Below are positions 46,712-55,720 of a stretch of DNA of 64,000 bases, one piece after another. A program made the position numbers and the translations under genes. Each line of letters opens with the position of its first letter. The stretch's first letter is position 1. A model generated the notes under the pieces. It worked only from the letters and a program-made list of their open reading frames with translations. It searched no databases and was not told the origin of the DNA. The DNA lies in assembly GCF_002897035.1 (NCBI RefSeq), contig NZ_BAUX01000003.1, positions 62,001 to 126,000 of the forward strand, written 5' to 3'. Source of the stretch: Methylopila sp. Yamaguchi (GTDB taxonomy: Bacteria > Pseudomonadota > Alphaproteobacteria > Rhizobiales > Methylopilaceae).

Positions 46712-47146
46712 ATGGGCGTGTTCGATTTCATCAAGGACGTCGGCGAGAAGCTGTTCGGCGCAAGCGAAGCCGAGGCCGCCCCGGCGGACAAGATCAAGGC
46801 CGAGATCGAGAAGCACGGGCTCGACGCGAAGGATCTCAACGTCGCGGTCGAAGGCGACACGGTGAAAATCACCGGCGCCGCGCCGTCGAACGAGGTCCGC
46901 GAGAAGATCATTCTCGCCGCCGGCAACACCCTCGGCGTCGCCAAGGTCGAAGAGCAGCTGAAGGTCGACGCGCCGGGCGGGGAGGCCAAGTTTTACACCG
47001 TGAAGAAGGGCGATAACCTGTCGAAGATCGCCGAGGCGCAGTACGGCAAGGCCAGCCGCTACAACGACATCTTCGAAGCCAACAAGCCGATGCTGAAGCA
47101 CCCCGACAAGATCTACCCGGGACAGGTGCTCCGCATCCCGGCCTGA
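46712..47146 (+). CDS. BON-LysM protein (YgaU/Kbp-like)
   Basis: A 144-residue soluble protein with a BON domain (residues 25-90, IKAEIEKHGLDAKDLNVAVEGDTVKITGAAPSNEVREKI) and a C-terminal LysM domain (FYTVKKGDNLSKIAEAQYGKASRYNDIFEANKPMLKHPDKIYPGQVLRIP). E. coli Kbp (YgaU) has the same two domains, binds potassium and is stress-induced. No signal peptide, also as in Kbp. AAGGAGG lies 7 nt upstream of the ATG and fixes the start. Sits between ion transporter and an unknown secreted protein. Confidence 0.9.
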   Translation: MGVFDFIKDVGEKLFGASEAEAAPADKIKAEIEKHGLDAKDLNVAVEGDTVKITGAAPSNEVREKIILAAGNTLGVAKVEEQLKVDAPGGEAKFYTVKKGDNLSKIAEAQYGKASRYNDIFEANKPMLKHPDKIYPGQVLRIPA

Positions 47147-47160
47147 ACGGCCAAACAGCC

Positions 47161-47658
47161 TTAGAACGAGGTCGCGAGACGGGCGCCGGCGGGCTTGATG
47201 GTCCGGCGGCGCCGCTCCTTCGGCTCCTGGGGCTCGTCCTGCGCCGCTCGGCCCGCCATCTGGCGCAGCGCGCGGCGTTCGGACGAGCTGACGATGTGGG
47301 TGCTCTCGAGCGGCGCGTAGCTGCTCGGATCGCCGATGCGCCCGCCCGTGAACACGACCACGCGGTCCGCCAGGAACAGCACGTCGCCGCGCCGCAGGGT
47401 GGGATCCATGAGATGCCAGTCGGGGTTCGCGACCGGATCGATTGTGCGCGCCAACTGCTCCTGCGGGGTAAGCTGGGGCTTCCGGACGGGCGCTCGTTCG
47501 GCGCGCGGCGCAGGCGGCGGCGCCGCCCGCGGCTCACGGTACTCCTCGACCGGAGCCGGCGCTCGGCGCCCGAACAGGAAGTCGAGGAACCCCGCCTGCG
47601 CTGTGGGCGCGGCGACGCTCGCCACGACCACCGCCGTCGCCAAGGTGCGAAATTTCAT
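47161..47658 (-). CDS. Secreted protein of unknown function
   Basis: A 165-residue protein. A signal peptide (TLATAVVVASVAAPTAQA-G) is followed by FLDFLFGRRAPAPVEEYREP, a Pro/Arg-rich stretch and a compact region LARTIDPVANPDWHLMDPTLRRGDVLFLADRVVVFTGGRIGDPSSYAPLES. The tail is basic. Homologues occur in rhizobia without a name. No Cys, no catalytic motif. It is the last gene before the nrsF-sigF operon on the same strand, 132 bp away, so it could be read through from it. Confidence 0.7.
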   Translation of the reverse strand: MKFRTLATAVVVASVAAPTAQAGFLDFLFGRRAPAPVEEYREPRAAPPPAPRAERAPVRKPQLTPQEQLARTIDPVANPDWHLMDPTLRRGDVLFLADRVVVFTGGRIGDPSSYAPLESTHIVSSSERRALRQMAGRAAQDEPQEPKERRRRTIKPAGARLATSF

Positions 47659-47790
47659 GGCTTAGGACGTCCTCCCCGGCGCCGCCCCCGACGCCAGTAG
47701 CCCTAGAACGCGCCCGCCCAAGGATCGTTCACGGAAAAGTCGCGCCATCGCCGCAAATGCCCGCGGTGCTCTGACGCGGGTCGCCGACCG

Positions 47791-48429
47791 TCACCAGCGC
47801 AACAGACGCGAGCCGGCGACGGCGCCCGCCGTCGCCACGATCGCGACCGCAAGCGTGTACCAAACCGCCACGAACAGCGGCGAGTCGTCCGGGCAATGAG
47901 CTGCGTAGAACGTCGCGCCGATCGCGCCGGCGAGCACGCCTGCGACCGCGCCGGCGAGCCGCGGCGACGCCGGCGCGCCGCGGCGGAGCGCGATCAGCAG
48001 CGCAGCCAGCGGGATGGCTGACAGGACGGGCACGTTGATCAGGCAGACCAGCCAGTTGTGGCCCACAAGCCGCGGCGCCCAAGTCGCCCCGGGCGTCGCC
48101 GACAACTCCGCCAATACGCCCGCTCCAAGCAGCGCGACGGCCGCGAGGAAGGCCAGCGCGCCGCCCCGCGGCGAGGCGCCCGGCCGCGCTAGCCGCAGCG
48201 CGAGCAGCGCGGCCGCGGCCGCAAACGCGCCGGTCACCGCGAACTTGAACGGGAACCGCACGGTTCCAAGGGCGTCGACGACGTCGGGGCGCGGTCCGAG
48301 CTTCACGGCGAAGACAAGCGCGGCGCCCACGACCGCGAGTGCGAGCGCGAGCGCGAAAGTTCGGCCGAGCCGCGCGGGCGGCGTGCCGGCGTCGGCGGCC
48401 ATGGCCGCGATCAGATCGCTCGTCCTCAT
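47791..48429 (-). CDS. nrsF: NrsF-family anti-sigma factor (DUF1109)
   Basis: A 212-residue membrane protein with six hydrophobic helices. The N-terminal cytoplasmic segment MRTSDLIAAMAADAG and the Cys residues in LVCLINVPVL and FYAAHCPDDSPLFVAVWY are typical of DUF1109, which includes Caulobacter NrsF, the membrane anti-sigma factor of SigF. Conserved Cys residues are needed for metal response in that system. Its start overlaps the sigma gene stop (ATGA). By analogy it holds SigF inactive until metal stress. Confidence 0.9.
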   Translation of the reverse strand: MRTSDLIAAMAADAGTPPARLGRTFALALALAVVGAALVFAVKLGPRPDVVDALGTVRFPFKFAVTGAFAAAAALLALRLARPGASPRGGALAFLAAVALLGAGVLAELSATPGATWAPRLVGHNWLVCLINVPVLSAIPLAALLIALRRGAPASPRLAGAVAGVLAGAIGATFYAAHCPDDSPLFVAVWYTLAVAIVATAGAVAGSRLLRW

Positions 48430-48974
48430 TCCCGGAAGCTCCTGTAGGCGACGGACAACGCGCTCAATCCTCTGTGCAGCGCGACCCTCACGGCGCCCTC
48501 GGTCATGCCTAACTTGGTCGCCGTGGCGCGGATGTCCGCGCCCTCCAGCGAGATCGACCGCACCACGTCATGCTGCCGGCCCTTCAGCACGGACAGCAAC
48601 CTGTCGGTCTCATGGGCGGACAGGCCGTCCTCCTCCTGGGGCGCGGCCAGCATCTCCTCGACGTCCTCGATCGGCACGGCGATCCGCCGCCCGCGACGCC
48701 GGAGCGCATCGGTCAGCTTGTTGCGCGCGATGGTCGCGACCCAGGGGCCGACCGGCTGGGCCGGATCCCACGTGCCGCGCTTGAGATGGATCGCGAGCAA
48801 CGCCTCCTGGACCACGTCCTCCACCTCTGCGTCGTCCACGCCGAAGCCGCCCCGACGTCGGACCACGCGACGCAGGAACACGGACAGCTCGTCGAGCAGC
48901 CGCCGGTAGGCGCGCGTGTCGCCCGCCTCAGCCGCCCGCATCCAGGTCGCCCAGTCCAGTTCACGCTCGTTCAC
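48426..48974 (-). CDS. sigF: ECF sigma factor SigF
   Basis: A 182-residue extracytoplasmic-function sigma factor. Region 2 spans GDTRAYRRLLDELSVFLRRVV ... VEDVVQEALLAIHLKRGTWD ... VGPWVATIARNKLTDALRRR and region 4 SVLKGRQHDVVRSISLEGADIRATATKLGMTEGAVRVALHRGLSAL. It begins at a GTG with GAGGA 7 nt upstream. Followed directly by nrsF and divergent from bufA, as at Caulobacter sigF loci. A promoter of the same type as that of bufA lies immediately upstream, so it probably activates itself. Confidence 0.92.
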   Translation of the reverse strand: MNERELDWATWMRAAEAGDTRAYRRLLDELSVFLRRVVRRRGGFGVDDAEVEDVVQEALLAIHLKRGTWDPAQPVGPWVATIARNKLTDALRRRGRRIAVPIEDVEEMLAAPQEEDGLSAHETDRLLSVLKGRQHDVVRSISLEGADIRATATKLGMTEGAVRVALHRGLSALSVAYRSFRE

Positions 48975-48995
48975 GAAGCATCCTCGACTTGGGCT

Positions 48996-49021
48996 TACGT
49001 GCGGCGCGCAGGAAGCGTTAC
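48996..49021 (-). promoter_or_regulatory. SigF-type autoregulatory promoter for sigF-nrsF
   Basis: On the minus strand GTAACG (-35, 49016-49021), 16 bp, CGTA (-10, 48996-48999), 22 bp before the GTG start. It matches the bufA promoter in element sequence and spacing. Confidence 0.75.
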
Positions 49022-49074
49022 GCGCGGGCGGCGGTCAAGCGCGAATAAATTTTCGGGGGAAGTTTGTGTGGCAT

Positions 49075-49100
49075 GTAACGAACGGCGGATCGCCGACGAA
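49075..49100 (+). promoter_or_regulatory. SigF-type promoter for the bufferin operon
   Basis: GTAACG (49075-49080), 16 bp, CGAA (49097-49100). Caulobacter SigF promoters are reported as GTAACC-N16-CGAA, so this is a near-exact match. The -10 lies 50 bp upstream of the bufA ATG. Confidence 0.8.
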
Positions 49101-49150
49101 GACTGGGTTGCGGGCCGCTTAGAGCCCGGTTCTACTGTAGGAGAACAGTC

Positions 49151-49435
49151 ATGAATCGTCGTGTCGCCGCCGTCGCCCTCGCGGGTTCGTTCGCCGCCGC
49201 CCTCGCCGCGGCCGCCTCGCCCGCCCTCGCGGAGGACAAGATGGCGGGCAAGGAGAAGTGCTACGGCGTGGCCTTGAAGGGCCAGAACGACTGCGCCGCC
49301 GGCGCAGGCACCACCTGCGCCGGCACCTCCAAGGTCGATTTTCAGGGCAACGCCTGGAAGGCCGTGCCGGCCGGCACCTGCGTCACCATGAAGACCGCCA
49401 AGGGCATGGGCTCGCTCTCGCCGATCAAGATGTGA
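49151..49435 (+). CDS. bufA: Bufferin precursor BufA1 (DUF2282), copper-buffering RiPP
   Basis: A 94-residue precursor with a signal peptide ([19 protein letters not shown], cut near 27) and a core with exactly four Cys: Cys37 ([14 protein letters not shown]), Cys48, Cys56 ([17 protein letters not shown]) and Cys77 (PAGTCVTM). This is the DUF2282/BufA1 pattern. Known bufferins have Cys converted to thiooxazole groups by the BufB-BufC enzymes, are exported and bind copper in the periplasm. GTAGGAGAACAGTC supplies the ribosome site. First gene of bufABC-doxX behind a SigF promoter. Confidence 0.93.
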   Translation: MNRRVAAVALAGSFAAALAAAASPALAEDKMAGKEKCYGVALKGQNDCAAGAGTTCAGTSKVDFQGNAWKAVPAGTCVTMKTAKGMGSLSPIKM

Positions 49436-49506
49436 CCGCCGCCGCCGGACGCGGGGCCTGTCCGCGGCGTCCGGCGGCGCGTCCTGCCCCACAGCGGAGC
49501 GACGCC

Positions 49507-50379
49507 ATGATCCTGACCACGCTGCCCGCCACGGCGGGTGTCGGCTTCAAGCCAGAGCATTTCGGCGACGTGCTCGCCGACGGCGGCTTTGGCGGATTCT
49601 TTGAGGTTCACGCCGAGAACTACATGGGCGCCGGCGGGCCTCCGCACGCCCAGCTGACGCGTCTTCGCCAGGATCACGCTCTCTCGATCCACGGCGTCGG
49701 CCTGTCGATCGGCGGCGCTGGGCCGCTCGACTGCGCCCATCTGGCGCGGCTGAGGTCCCTCTGCGACCGCTATGCGCCGGAAAGCTTCTCCGAGCATCTC
49801 GCCTGGTCGACCCACGACGGCGTGTTCCTGAACGACCTGCTGCCGCTGCCCTACACCGCCGAGACTCTCGCCCAGGTGATCGCCCATGTGGACGAAACCC
49901 AAAGCGCGCTGGGTCGGCGGATGCTGCTCGAGAATCCGGCGACCTATGTGCTCTTCGCCGAGAGCGACATTCCCGAGACGGAGTTCCTCGCCGAGGTGGC
50001 GCGCCGGACGGGCTGCGGGCTCCTGCTGGACGTCAACAACGTGCTGGTCTCGGCGACCAACCATGGGACCTCGCCGGAGCGATATCTCGACGCGTTCCCC
50101 CTCGCTCAGGTGGGCGAGATCCATCTCGCCGGTCATGACCTCGCCGAGGGCGACGGCGGCGCGCCGTTGCTGATCGACGCCCACGGCGCGCCTGTGGCCG
50201 ATCCGGTGTGGGCGCTTTACGCCCGCACGCTCGACCGCACAGGACCTCTCCCGACGCTGATCGAGCGCGACAACGACGTGCCGGCATGGCCTGAGCTCCG
50301 CGCTGAAGCCGGCGTCGCGCAGAGGCTCATCGACGGTGCGGCGGCCGGCGCATCCGTGTCCAAGCGGGTGGCGGCGTGA
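49507..50379 (+). CDS. bufB: BufB, multinuclear iron oxidase (MNIO, DUF692)
   Basis: A 290-residue TIM-barrel enzyme of the MNIO (DUF692) family that oxidatively modifies Cys residues of the bufferin core. Iron-ligand segments are in order: [71 protein letters not shown] and LIERDNDVP. The ATG at 49507 is preceded by GGAGCGACGCC. Its last bases overlap the bufC start (GTGA). Works as a heterodimer with BufC in characterised systems. Confidence 0.93.
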   Translation: MILTTLPATAGVGFKPEHFGDVLADGGFGGFFEVHAENYMGAGGPPHAQLTRLRQDHALSIHGVGLSIGGAGPLDCAHLARLRSLCDRYAPESFSEHLAWSTHDGVFLNDLLPLPYTAETLAQVIAHVDETQSALGRRMLLENPATYVLFAESDIPETEFLAEVARRTGCGLLLDVNNVLVSATNHGTSPERYLDAFPLAQVGEIHLAGHDLAEGDGGAPLLIDAHGAPVADPVWALYARTLDRTGPLPTLIERDNDVPAWPELRAEAGVAQRLIDGAAAGASVSKRVAA

Positions 50380-51158
50380 GCGCGGCCGCGCAGGCGCGCT
50401 TTGCGGCGGCGGCGCTGGACCCGGGGGCCGCGGTTCCGGCCGATCTCGCGCAAGCAGGCGGCCGCGCGCCGGAACGGCGCTTCGCGGTCTACCGCAACAA
50501 CGTGGCGGTTGGGCTCGCGGGCCCGCTCGCGGCGCGGTTTCCGGCGGTGCGCGGCATCGTCGGCGCGGACTTCTTCGCGGAGCTCGCCCGCGCGTTCGTC
50601 CGGGCGCATCCGCCGCGCTCCCCGCTGATGATGCTCTACGGCGACGATTTTCCCGCCTTCGTGGACACGGCGCCGGGGCTGGAGGAGCTGCCTTATCTCG
50701 GCGACGTCGCCCGGCTAGAGGCGGCCCGCACGCGCGCCTACCACGCGGCCGACGTCGCCCCTCTCGGGGCGGCCGCCTTCGCGGCGATTGGGCCGGAGGC
50801 GCTGGCGGAGGCGACGATCAGGCTCCATCCGTCCCTCGGCCTGGTGCGCTCGCGCCACCCGGTGGCGTCGATCTGGGCCATGAACGCCGGCGAGGCGGAA
50901 CTGGGGCCGATCGACGGCCTCCCGCCCGAGGACGCCATCGTCGGGCGCCCTGCGCTCGACGTCCACGTGCGCCGGCTGCCGCCCGGCGGCGCGGCGTTCC
51001 TGGCAGCGTTGCACGGAGGACGCCCGCTCGGGCGCGCCTGCGCCCTCGCCCGGCGCGTCGCGCCGGACTTCGACGTCGCCCTCAACCTGTCCGGCCTCAT
51101 CGCATCCGGCCTCGCCGCGGCGATCGCCCCATCCCCTTGCAAGGATCCCAAGCCATGA
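50376..51158 (+). CDS. bufC: BufC, precursor-recognition partner (DUF2063)
   Basis: A 260-residue protein with a DUF2063 (HvfC/BufC N-terminal) domain: [61 protein letters not shown], then [25 protein letters not shown] and a C-terminal domain [18 protein letters not shown]. The GTG start overlaps bufB by 4 bp and its TGA overlaps the doxX ATG, so translation is coupled. In known systems it binds the precursor and positions it for BufB. Confidence 0.92.
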   Translation: MSAAAQARFAAAALDPGAAVPADLAQAGGRAPERRFAVYRNNVAVGLAGPLAARFPAVRGIVGADFFAELARAFVRAHPPRSPLMMLYGDDFPAFVDTAPGLEELPYLGDVARLEAARTRAYHAADVAPLGAAAFAAIGPEALAEATIRLHPSLGLVRSRHPVASIWAMNAGEAELGPIDGLPPEDAIVGRPALDVHVRRLPPGGAAFLAALHGGRPLGRACALARRVAPDFDVALNLSGLIASGLAAAIAPSPCKDPKP

Positions 51159-51634
51159 CCGCCGCAGCGCCCATCGCCGGCCCCAGGCCGCGCGGAAGCC
51201 TCGTCGCCGCCGTCGAGCGCCTGATCGGGCTGTTCGAAGCGATCCCATACTCCGCGCTCGCGCTCGCCGCCCGCATCTTTCCGGCGGCGGTGTTCTGGCA
51301 GTCCGGTCAGACCAAGGTGCAGGGGTTCGGCCTCTCCGACAGCGCGGTCTACCTGTTCCAGGAAGAGTACCGGCTGCCGCTGATCGACCCGACCGTCGCC
51401 GCTTACGGCGCCGCCTTCGCCGAGCATTTTTTCCCCATTCTTCTGGTGATCGGCCTAGCCAGTCGCTTCGCGGCGCTCGCGCTGCTCGGCATGACGCTGG
51501 TGATCGAGATCTTCGTCTATCCCGACGCCTGGCCGACGCATGGGGTGTGGGCGGCCTGCTTCCTGCTGGTGATCGCGCGGGGGCCGGGATCGTTCTCCCT
51601 CGACCGTCTGATCGCCGGCGCGCGGCGGGGCTGA
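51155..51634 (+). CDS. DoxX family membrane protein
   Basis: A 159-residue inner-membrane protein with four hydrophobic helices: [25 protein letters not shown], the segment [45 protein letters not shown] and a final helix. DoxX genes close many bufABC operons, where they are thought to contribute to redox chemistry or export. The ATGA overlap with bufC shows it belongs to the operon. Exact role unproven. Confidence 0.88.
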   Translation: MTAAAPIAGPRPRGSLVAAVERLIGLFEAIPYSALALAARIFPAAVFWQSGQTKVQGFGLSDSAVYLFQEEYRLPLIDPTVAAYGAAFAEHFFPILLVIGLASRFAALALLGMTLVIEIFVYPDAWPTHGVWAACFLLVIARGPGSFSLDRLIAGARRG

Positions 51635-51748
51635 CAGGGGCGCGGCCGTCATCGCCGCGTCACCGCTGGTGTTGATTCTCCAGCGCCGTTCGGCCTTTAT
51701 CGGGCCGCGCGGCGTCCGCCGCGACAGCCAGCCCAGGAGCGCGAAAGA

Positions 51749-53182
51749 ATGACGGAACATCCGGTGTACGCCAAGATCGACGGTCCCATCGTGATGATCG
51801 GTTTCGGCTCCATCGGACGGGCGACGCTGCCTCTGCTGGAACGCCACTTCGAGTTCGACAAGAGCCGGGTGTCGATCATCGACCCGAGCGATCTCAACAA
51901 GCACATCGCCGAGAAGCACGGCTACGAGCTGATCCAGCAGCACGTGACCAAGGAAAACTACCGCGCGTTTCTGACGCCTCTGCTGACCAAGGGCGAGGGC
52001 CGCGGCTTCTGCGTGAACCTCTCCGTCGACACCGGCTCGGCCGACCTGATCGCGCTCTGCCAGGAGCTCGGCGTGCTCTACATCGACACCGTCAACGAGC
52101 CGTGGCTCGGGTTCTACTTCGACAAGAGCAAGGGGCCGTCGGAGCGCTCGAACTACGCGCTGCGCGAGATCACGCTCGATCTTCGCCGCCGTTCGCCGAA
52201 AGGCCTGCCGACCGCCGTCTCCACCTGCGGCGCGAACCCCGGGATGGTGTCGTTCTTCGTGAAGCAGGCGGCGCTGAACATCGCAGCCGACATGAACCTG
52301 AACACGCCGGAGCCCTCGACCCGCGAGGAGTGGGCCGCCCTGCTGCGCCAGATCGGCGTGAAGGGCGTGCACATCGCCGAGCGCGACACCCAGCGCACCA
52401 CCGATCCGAAGCCGCGGAACGTGTTCCTCAACACTTGGTCCGTCGAGGGCTTCATCTCCGAGGGCCTGCAGCCGGCGGAGCTCGGCTGGGGCACGCACGA
52501 GACCTGGATGCCGGAGAACGCCCGCACCCACGACGATCCGAACGCGGCGGCGATCTACCTGATGCAGCCGGGCGCCGCGACCAAGGTGCGCACTTGGTGC
52601 CCCACGCCCGGGCCGCAGTACGGCTTCCTCGTTACTCACAACGAGTCGATCTCGATCGCCGACTACTTCACGGTCTACGAGGACGGCAAGGCCGTCTACC
52701 GCCCGACCTGCCACTACGCCTACCACCCAGCCGACGACGCGGTGTTGTCCTGGCACGAGCTGTTTGGCGCGGAAGGCAAGGTGCAGGACACGCTGCACGT
52801 GCTCGATGAGGACGAGTTGGTCGACGGGATCGACGAGCTCGGCGTGCTGCTCTACGGGCACGGCAAGGGCGCCTACTGGTACGGCTCGCAGCTCTCGCTC
52901 GAGGAGACCCGCGAACTTGCGCCCTACCAGAACGCCACCGGCCTGCAGGTGACCTCCGCGATCATCGCAGGCATGGTCTGGGCGATCGAGAACCCGAACG
53001 AGGGCATCGTCGAGACCGACGAGATGGATTTCAAGCGCTGCCTCGAAATCCAGCGCCCCTACCTCGGCCCGGTGAACGGCTACTACACCGACTGGACGCC
53101 GCTGCATAACCGTCCGGGCCTGTTCCCGGAGGACCTCGACGAGAGCGATCCCTGGCAGTTCAGGAATTTCCTGGTGCGGTGA
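51749..53182 (+). CDS. hss: Homospermidine synthase
   Basis: A 477-residue NAD-dependent enzyme that makes sym-homospermidine from putrescine (or from spermidine and putrescine), the main long polyamine of many alphaproteobacteria. [23 protein letters not shown] is the Rossmann loop; [28 protein letters not shown] and [35 protein letters not shown] hold conserved active-site regions. Length equals the family norm. A single-gene unit with a hairpin beyond its stop. Confidence 0.95.
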   Translation: MTEHPVYAKIDGPIVMIGFGSIGRATLPLLERHFEFDKSRVSIIDPSDLNKHIAEKHGYELIQQHVTKENYRAFLTPLLTKGEGRGFCVNLSVDTGSADLIALCQELGVLYIDTVNEPWLGFYFDKSKGPSERSNYALREITLDLRRRSPKGLPTAVSTCGANPGMVSFFVKQAALNIAADMNLNTPEPSTREEWAALLRQIGVKGVHIAERDTQRTTDPKPRNVFLNTWSVEGFISEGLQPAELGWGTHETWMPENARTHDDPNAAAIYLMQPGAATKVRTWCPTPGPQYGFLVTHNESISIADYFTVYEDGKAVYRPTCHYAYHPADDAVLSWHELFGAEGKVQDTLHVLDEDELVDGIDELGVLLYGHGKGAYWYGSQLSLEETRELAPYQNATGLQVTSAIIAGMVWAIENPNEGIVETDEMDFKRCLEIQRPYLGPVNGYYTDWTPLHNRPGLFPEDLDESDPWQFRNFLVR

Positions 53183-53189
53183 GGGGCGC

Positions 53190-53482
53190 TCAGAGGGAAG
53201 AAGGCGCGCGTCGCCGCGCGCCTTCCGGGCCGCCTAGTCCCTGAAAGTAGTGGCGTCGTTCGGCGCCGTCGTAGCGGCCGCCCTTCAGGCAGCACGCTTT
53301 GAAACCGCCTCCCGGACCCGCATGGGCAGAGATCCTGCCGTCCGAGTTTTTCGACCAGCTCCACGTCTCCATGAACCACGCGAACGCCACGTCCGACGCG
53401 GGTTTCCGACGGGAACGAGTTACGCCGCTTGCTCGTGCGCTCGAAAGCACGAGGCGTCGTCACGCGTGATCTTGATCGCCAT
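53190..53482 (-). pseudogene. Decayed SEC-C motif gene (stop and frameshifts)
   Basis: Pieces of one small SEC-C protein are spread over all three minus frames. The ATG at 53482 has GAGGAGG upstream and reads [20 protein letters not shown] before an in-frame TAA, with LVPVGNP beyond it. The next frame reads [15 protein letters not shown]. The third reads [20 protein letters not shown], and then the second again [20 protein letters not shown]. Joined, they give the zinc-binding CxC-x8-CC SEC-C motif. One nonsense and about three frame changes are needed, so a real pseudogene is likelier than sequencing error. Fused open frames of 86 and 126 codons are by-products. Confidence 0.72.
53201..53224. 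terminator. Hairpin after hss
   Basis: A perfect 10-bp stem AAGGCGCGCG/CGCGCGCCTT with a TCGC loop, 19 bp past the hss stop. On the minus strand it is followed by CTTCCCTC, on the plus strand by GC-rich DNA. Confidence 0.55.
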
Positions 53483-53629
53483 TATCGCCTCCTCTTGCGG
53501 CGAAGCGCCGCCAAGAGCTTCCTGTTATCTCAGAAGACGAGCGGTAGGGAGGGCGCAGGGGCGCCGCGTTGGTTTCTTGCTCGCGGAGCGCCACATTAGC
53601 CACGCCGCCGTCCTCGGGAGACCTCGCCC

Positions 53630-54136
53630 ATGTTCAACCGCACGCGTGTGATCGTCGCCGTCGTGGCCCTGCTCGCGGTGCTGCCGGGGGCGGCGTTCCT
53701 GCACTACTACCTGCCGCGGCACGACGTGGTGCGGATCATTGGCGTCGAGAACCGGCGGGTCGACATGAGCGGCAAGCCGCTGCAGGGCGGAGACCGCCCG
53801 CAGACGGGGCGGGACGTCTACTACATCTTCGCCGAGGACGCCGAGACCAAGGCCCCGCACGTCTACCGCAACGAGGACACCGGCTGGGGCTTTCCGTTCT
53901 ACTTGAAGTTCGATAGCGCCGACGAGCAGGCGGTCGCGGCGTCGATCGCCTCCGAGAAGGGGCTCGCCATCGTCACCAAGTACGGCTGGCGAGTGAACCT
54001 GTTCTCGTGGTTCCCGAACGCGATCAACGTGCGCCGCACCGAGCCGAACCCGACGATCATCCCTTGGTTCAACATCGTCTTCTTCGCCGCCTTCGGCGCG
54101 CTCGCCCTCTGGATCTGGCGCCGGGCGGCGCGCTGA
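53630..54136 (+). CDS. DUF1523 family membrane protein
   Basis: A 168-residue protein with a hydrophobic N-terminal anchor (VIVAVVALLAVLPGAAFLHYYL), a soluble central part (PRHDVVRIIGVENRRVDM ... VYYIFAEDAETKAPHVYRNEDTGWGFPFYLKFDSADEQA ... KYGWRVNLFSWFPNAINVR) and a C-terminal helix (WFNIVFFAAFGALALWIW). This is the complete DUF1523 pattern, with unknown function in alphaproteobacteria. The ATG at 53630 starts the anchor. Confidence 0.88.
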   Translation: MFNRTRVIVAVVALLAVLPGAAFLHYYLPRHDVVRIIGVENRRVDMSGKPLQGGDRPQTGRDVYYIFAEDAETKAPHVYRNEDTGWGFPFYLKFDSADEQAVAASIASEKGLAIVTKYGWRVNLFSWFPNAINVRRTEPNPTIIPWFNIVFFAAFGALALWIWRRAAR

Positions 54137-54411
54137 GCCGCGCGCGAGCGCATCTTCTGTCGCTCCCGCGAGCGGGCGCGAACCCTCCGGACTTGGCCGA
54201 CCGCTCCCGCATTTTGTGCGGTGCGGCATTATTCGGTGGACAGGACCGCGGACGCGGGCTACGGCGCTAGTGCTACTTTAGTCCAATAAGAGACGCATTC
54301 CCGCTTCCCCGACTTGGGCGCAGCTTCGAGGCGCGGCGTGCCGACACAGGCTCGCCGTCGCTCGCGAGCATGTGCCCGCGTCCTGGTCCCCGCCGCTTTC
54401 AGGAGACGACC

Positions 54412-55686
54412 GTGTCCGACGCATCCGACGCCCGCCTAACCGACCGCCGCAATTTCATCCGCTTCCTCGCGGCGAGCCCCGTGATGACGCCGACTGCCGT
54501 GCGTACCCTCGTCGGGTCGCTGGCGCTCGGCTCCACCAACGCTTTCGCCCAGAGCTACGACGTCCTCCGCGCCCCGACGCAGGCGGTCGGGGACGTGATC
54601 GCGGCGCCGGAGCAGGCGCTCAACGTGATGGACTTCGAGCCGGCGGCCAAGAAGGCGCTGCCGCCCGCCCACTACGGCTATCTCGCGAGCGGCGTCGACG
54701 GCGACGAGACGCTGCGGGCGAACCACGAGGCTTTCTCCAAGATCCGAATCCGCACGCGCCGCCTGATCGACGTTCGCAAGATCGACACCAGCGTCACCCT
54801 CTTCGGCCAGACCTACGGCACGCCGATCATGCTGGCGCCGGTCAGCAGCCAGGGCGCCTTCCATCCTGAGGCCGAGGGCGCGGTCGCCAAGGCCGCCAAG
54901 GTCAAGGGCAACGGCATGATCCTCTCGACGGTGGGCTCCACCTCGATCGAGGACGTCACCGAGGCCCGCGGCGCGCCCGTCTGGTACATGCTCTACCCGA
55001 CCGACGACTGGACCGTCACCGAGGCGCTGGTGAAGCGCGCGGAGGCGGCCGGCGCGCCCGCGATCGTGCTCACCGTCGACCGCCAGGGCGGCCGCAACAC
55101 CGAGACGCTGTTCCGCCTGCGCCGCGACGACACACGCAACTGCAAGGACTGCCACGCCGGCGGCTTCGTCAACGAAGTCAGCCGCAAGCCGATGTTCGAC
55201 GATCTCGACGTGTCGAAGGTCACTAACCTCTACGGCACCGGCATGACCTGGGACTATGTCGATCGGCTCCGAAAGATCGTGAAGGGCAAGCTGGTGCTGA
55301 AGGGCATCGTCACCCACGAGGACGCGGAAGAGGCGTTGAAGCACGGCGTGGACGCGATCATCGTCTCGAACCACGGCGGCCGCGCCGAGGAGAGCCTCTT
55401 CCCGACCATCGAGGCGCTGCCCGAAGTGGTGAAGGCCGTGAACGGCAAGATCCCGGTGCTGGTCGACGGCGGGTTCCGCCGGGGCACCGACGTGATCAAG
55501 GCGCTCGCGATGGGCGCGACGGCGGTCTGCATCGGCCGACCCTACTGCTGGGGCCTCGCGGCCTTTGGCGAACCGGGCGTGGCGGCCGTGCTGGCGATCA
55601 TGCAGCGCGAGTTCGAGACGATCATGAAGCAGGTCGGCGCTCTGCGGATCGAGAACATCACCGCGGACATGGTCAGCGTCGGCTAA
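54412..55686 (+). CDS. FMN-dependent alpha-hydroxy-acid dehydrogenase, Tat-exported, with CXXCH motif
   Basis: A 424-residue member of the L-lactate dehydrogenase/glycolate oxidase family. Substrate and flavin residues are Tyr90 (HYGYLASG), Lys297 (VLKGI), His321 and Arg324 (VSNHGGRAEE), Asp352 and Arg356 (VDGGFRRGTDV). The N-terminus DRRNFIRFLAASPV ... STNAFA-Q is a twin-arginine signal, unlike the soluble or membrane-bound cytoplasmic LldD. Residues 244-248 (NCKDCHAGG) form a CXXCH c-heme motif in the variable loop. AGGAG precedes the GTG start. By inference it oxidises a 2-hydroxy acid in the periplasm and passes electrons to a cytochrome; the substrate is unknown. Confidence 0.85.
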   Translation: MSDASDARLTDRRNFIRFLAASPVMTPTAVRTLVGSLALGSTNAFAQSYDVLRAPTQAVGDVIAAPEQALNVMDFEPAAKKALPPAHYGYLASGVDGDETLRANHEAFSKIRIRTRRLIDVRKIDTSVTLFGQTYGTPIMLAPVSSQGAFHPEAEGAVAKAAKVKGNGMILSTVGSTSIEDVTEARGAPVWYMLYPTDDWTVTEALVKRAEAAGAPAIVLTVDRQGGRNTETLFRLRRDDTRNCKDCHAGGFVNEVSRKPMFDDLDVSKVTNLYGTGMTWDYVDRLRKIVKGKLVLKGIVTHEDAEEALKHGVDAIIVSNHGGRAEESLFPTIEALPEVVKAVNGKIPVLVDGGFRRGTDVIKALAMGATAVCIGRPYCWGLAAFGEPGVAAVLAIMQREFETIMKQVGALRIENITADMVSVG

Positions 55687-55720
55687 GCCGCCGGACCCCT
55701 GCCTCCGGACGGGGCCGCGC

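Noticed and set aside
53412-53437. GGAAC-N17-CGTG as an EcfG promoter for the DUF1523 gene
   Set aside because: The -10 element has a mismatch (CGTG) and lies about 190 bp from the gene inside the decayed SEC-C gene.
53083-53463. 126-codon open frame as an intact SEC-C gene
   Set aside because: It contains CPCGSG but runs into hss antisense and lacks the second Cys pair, which is in another frame.
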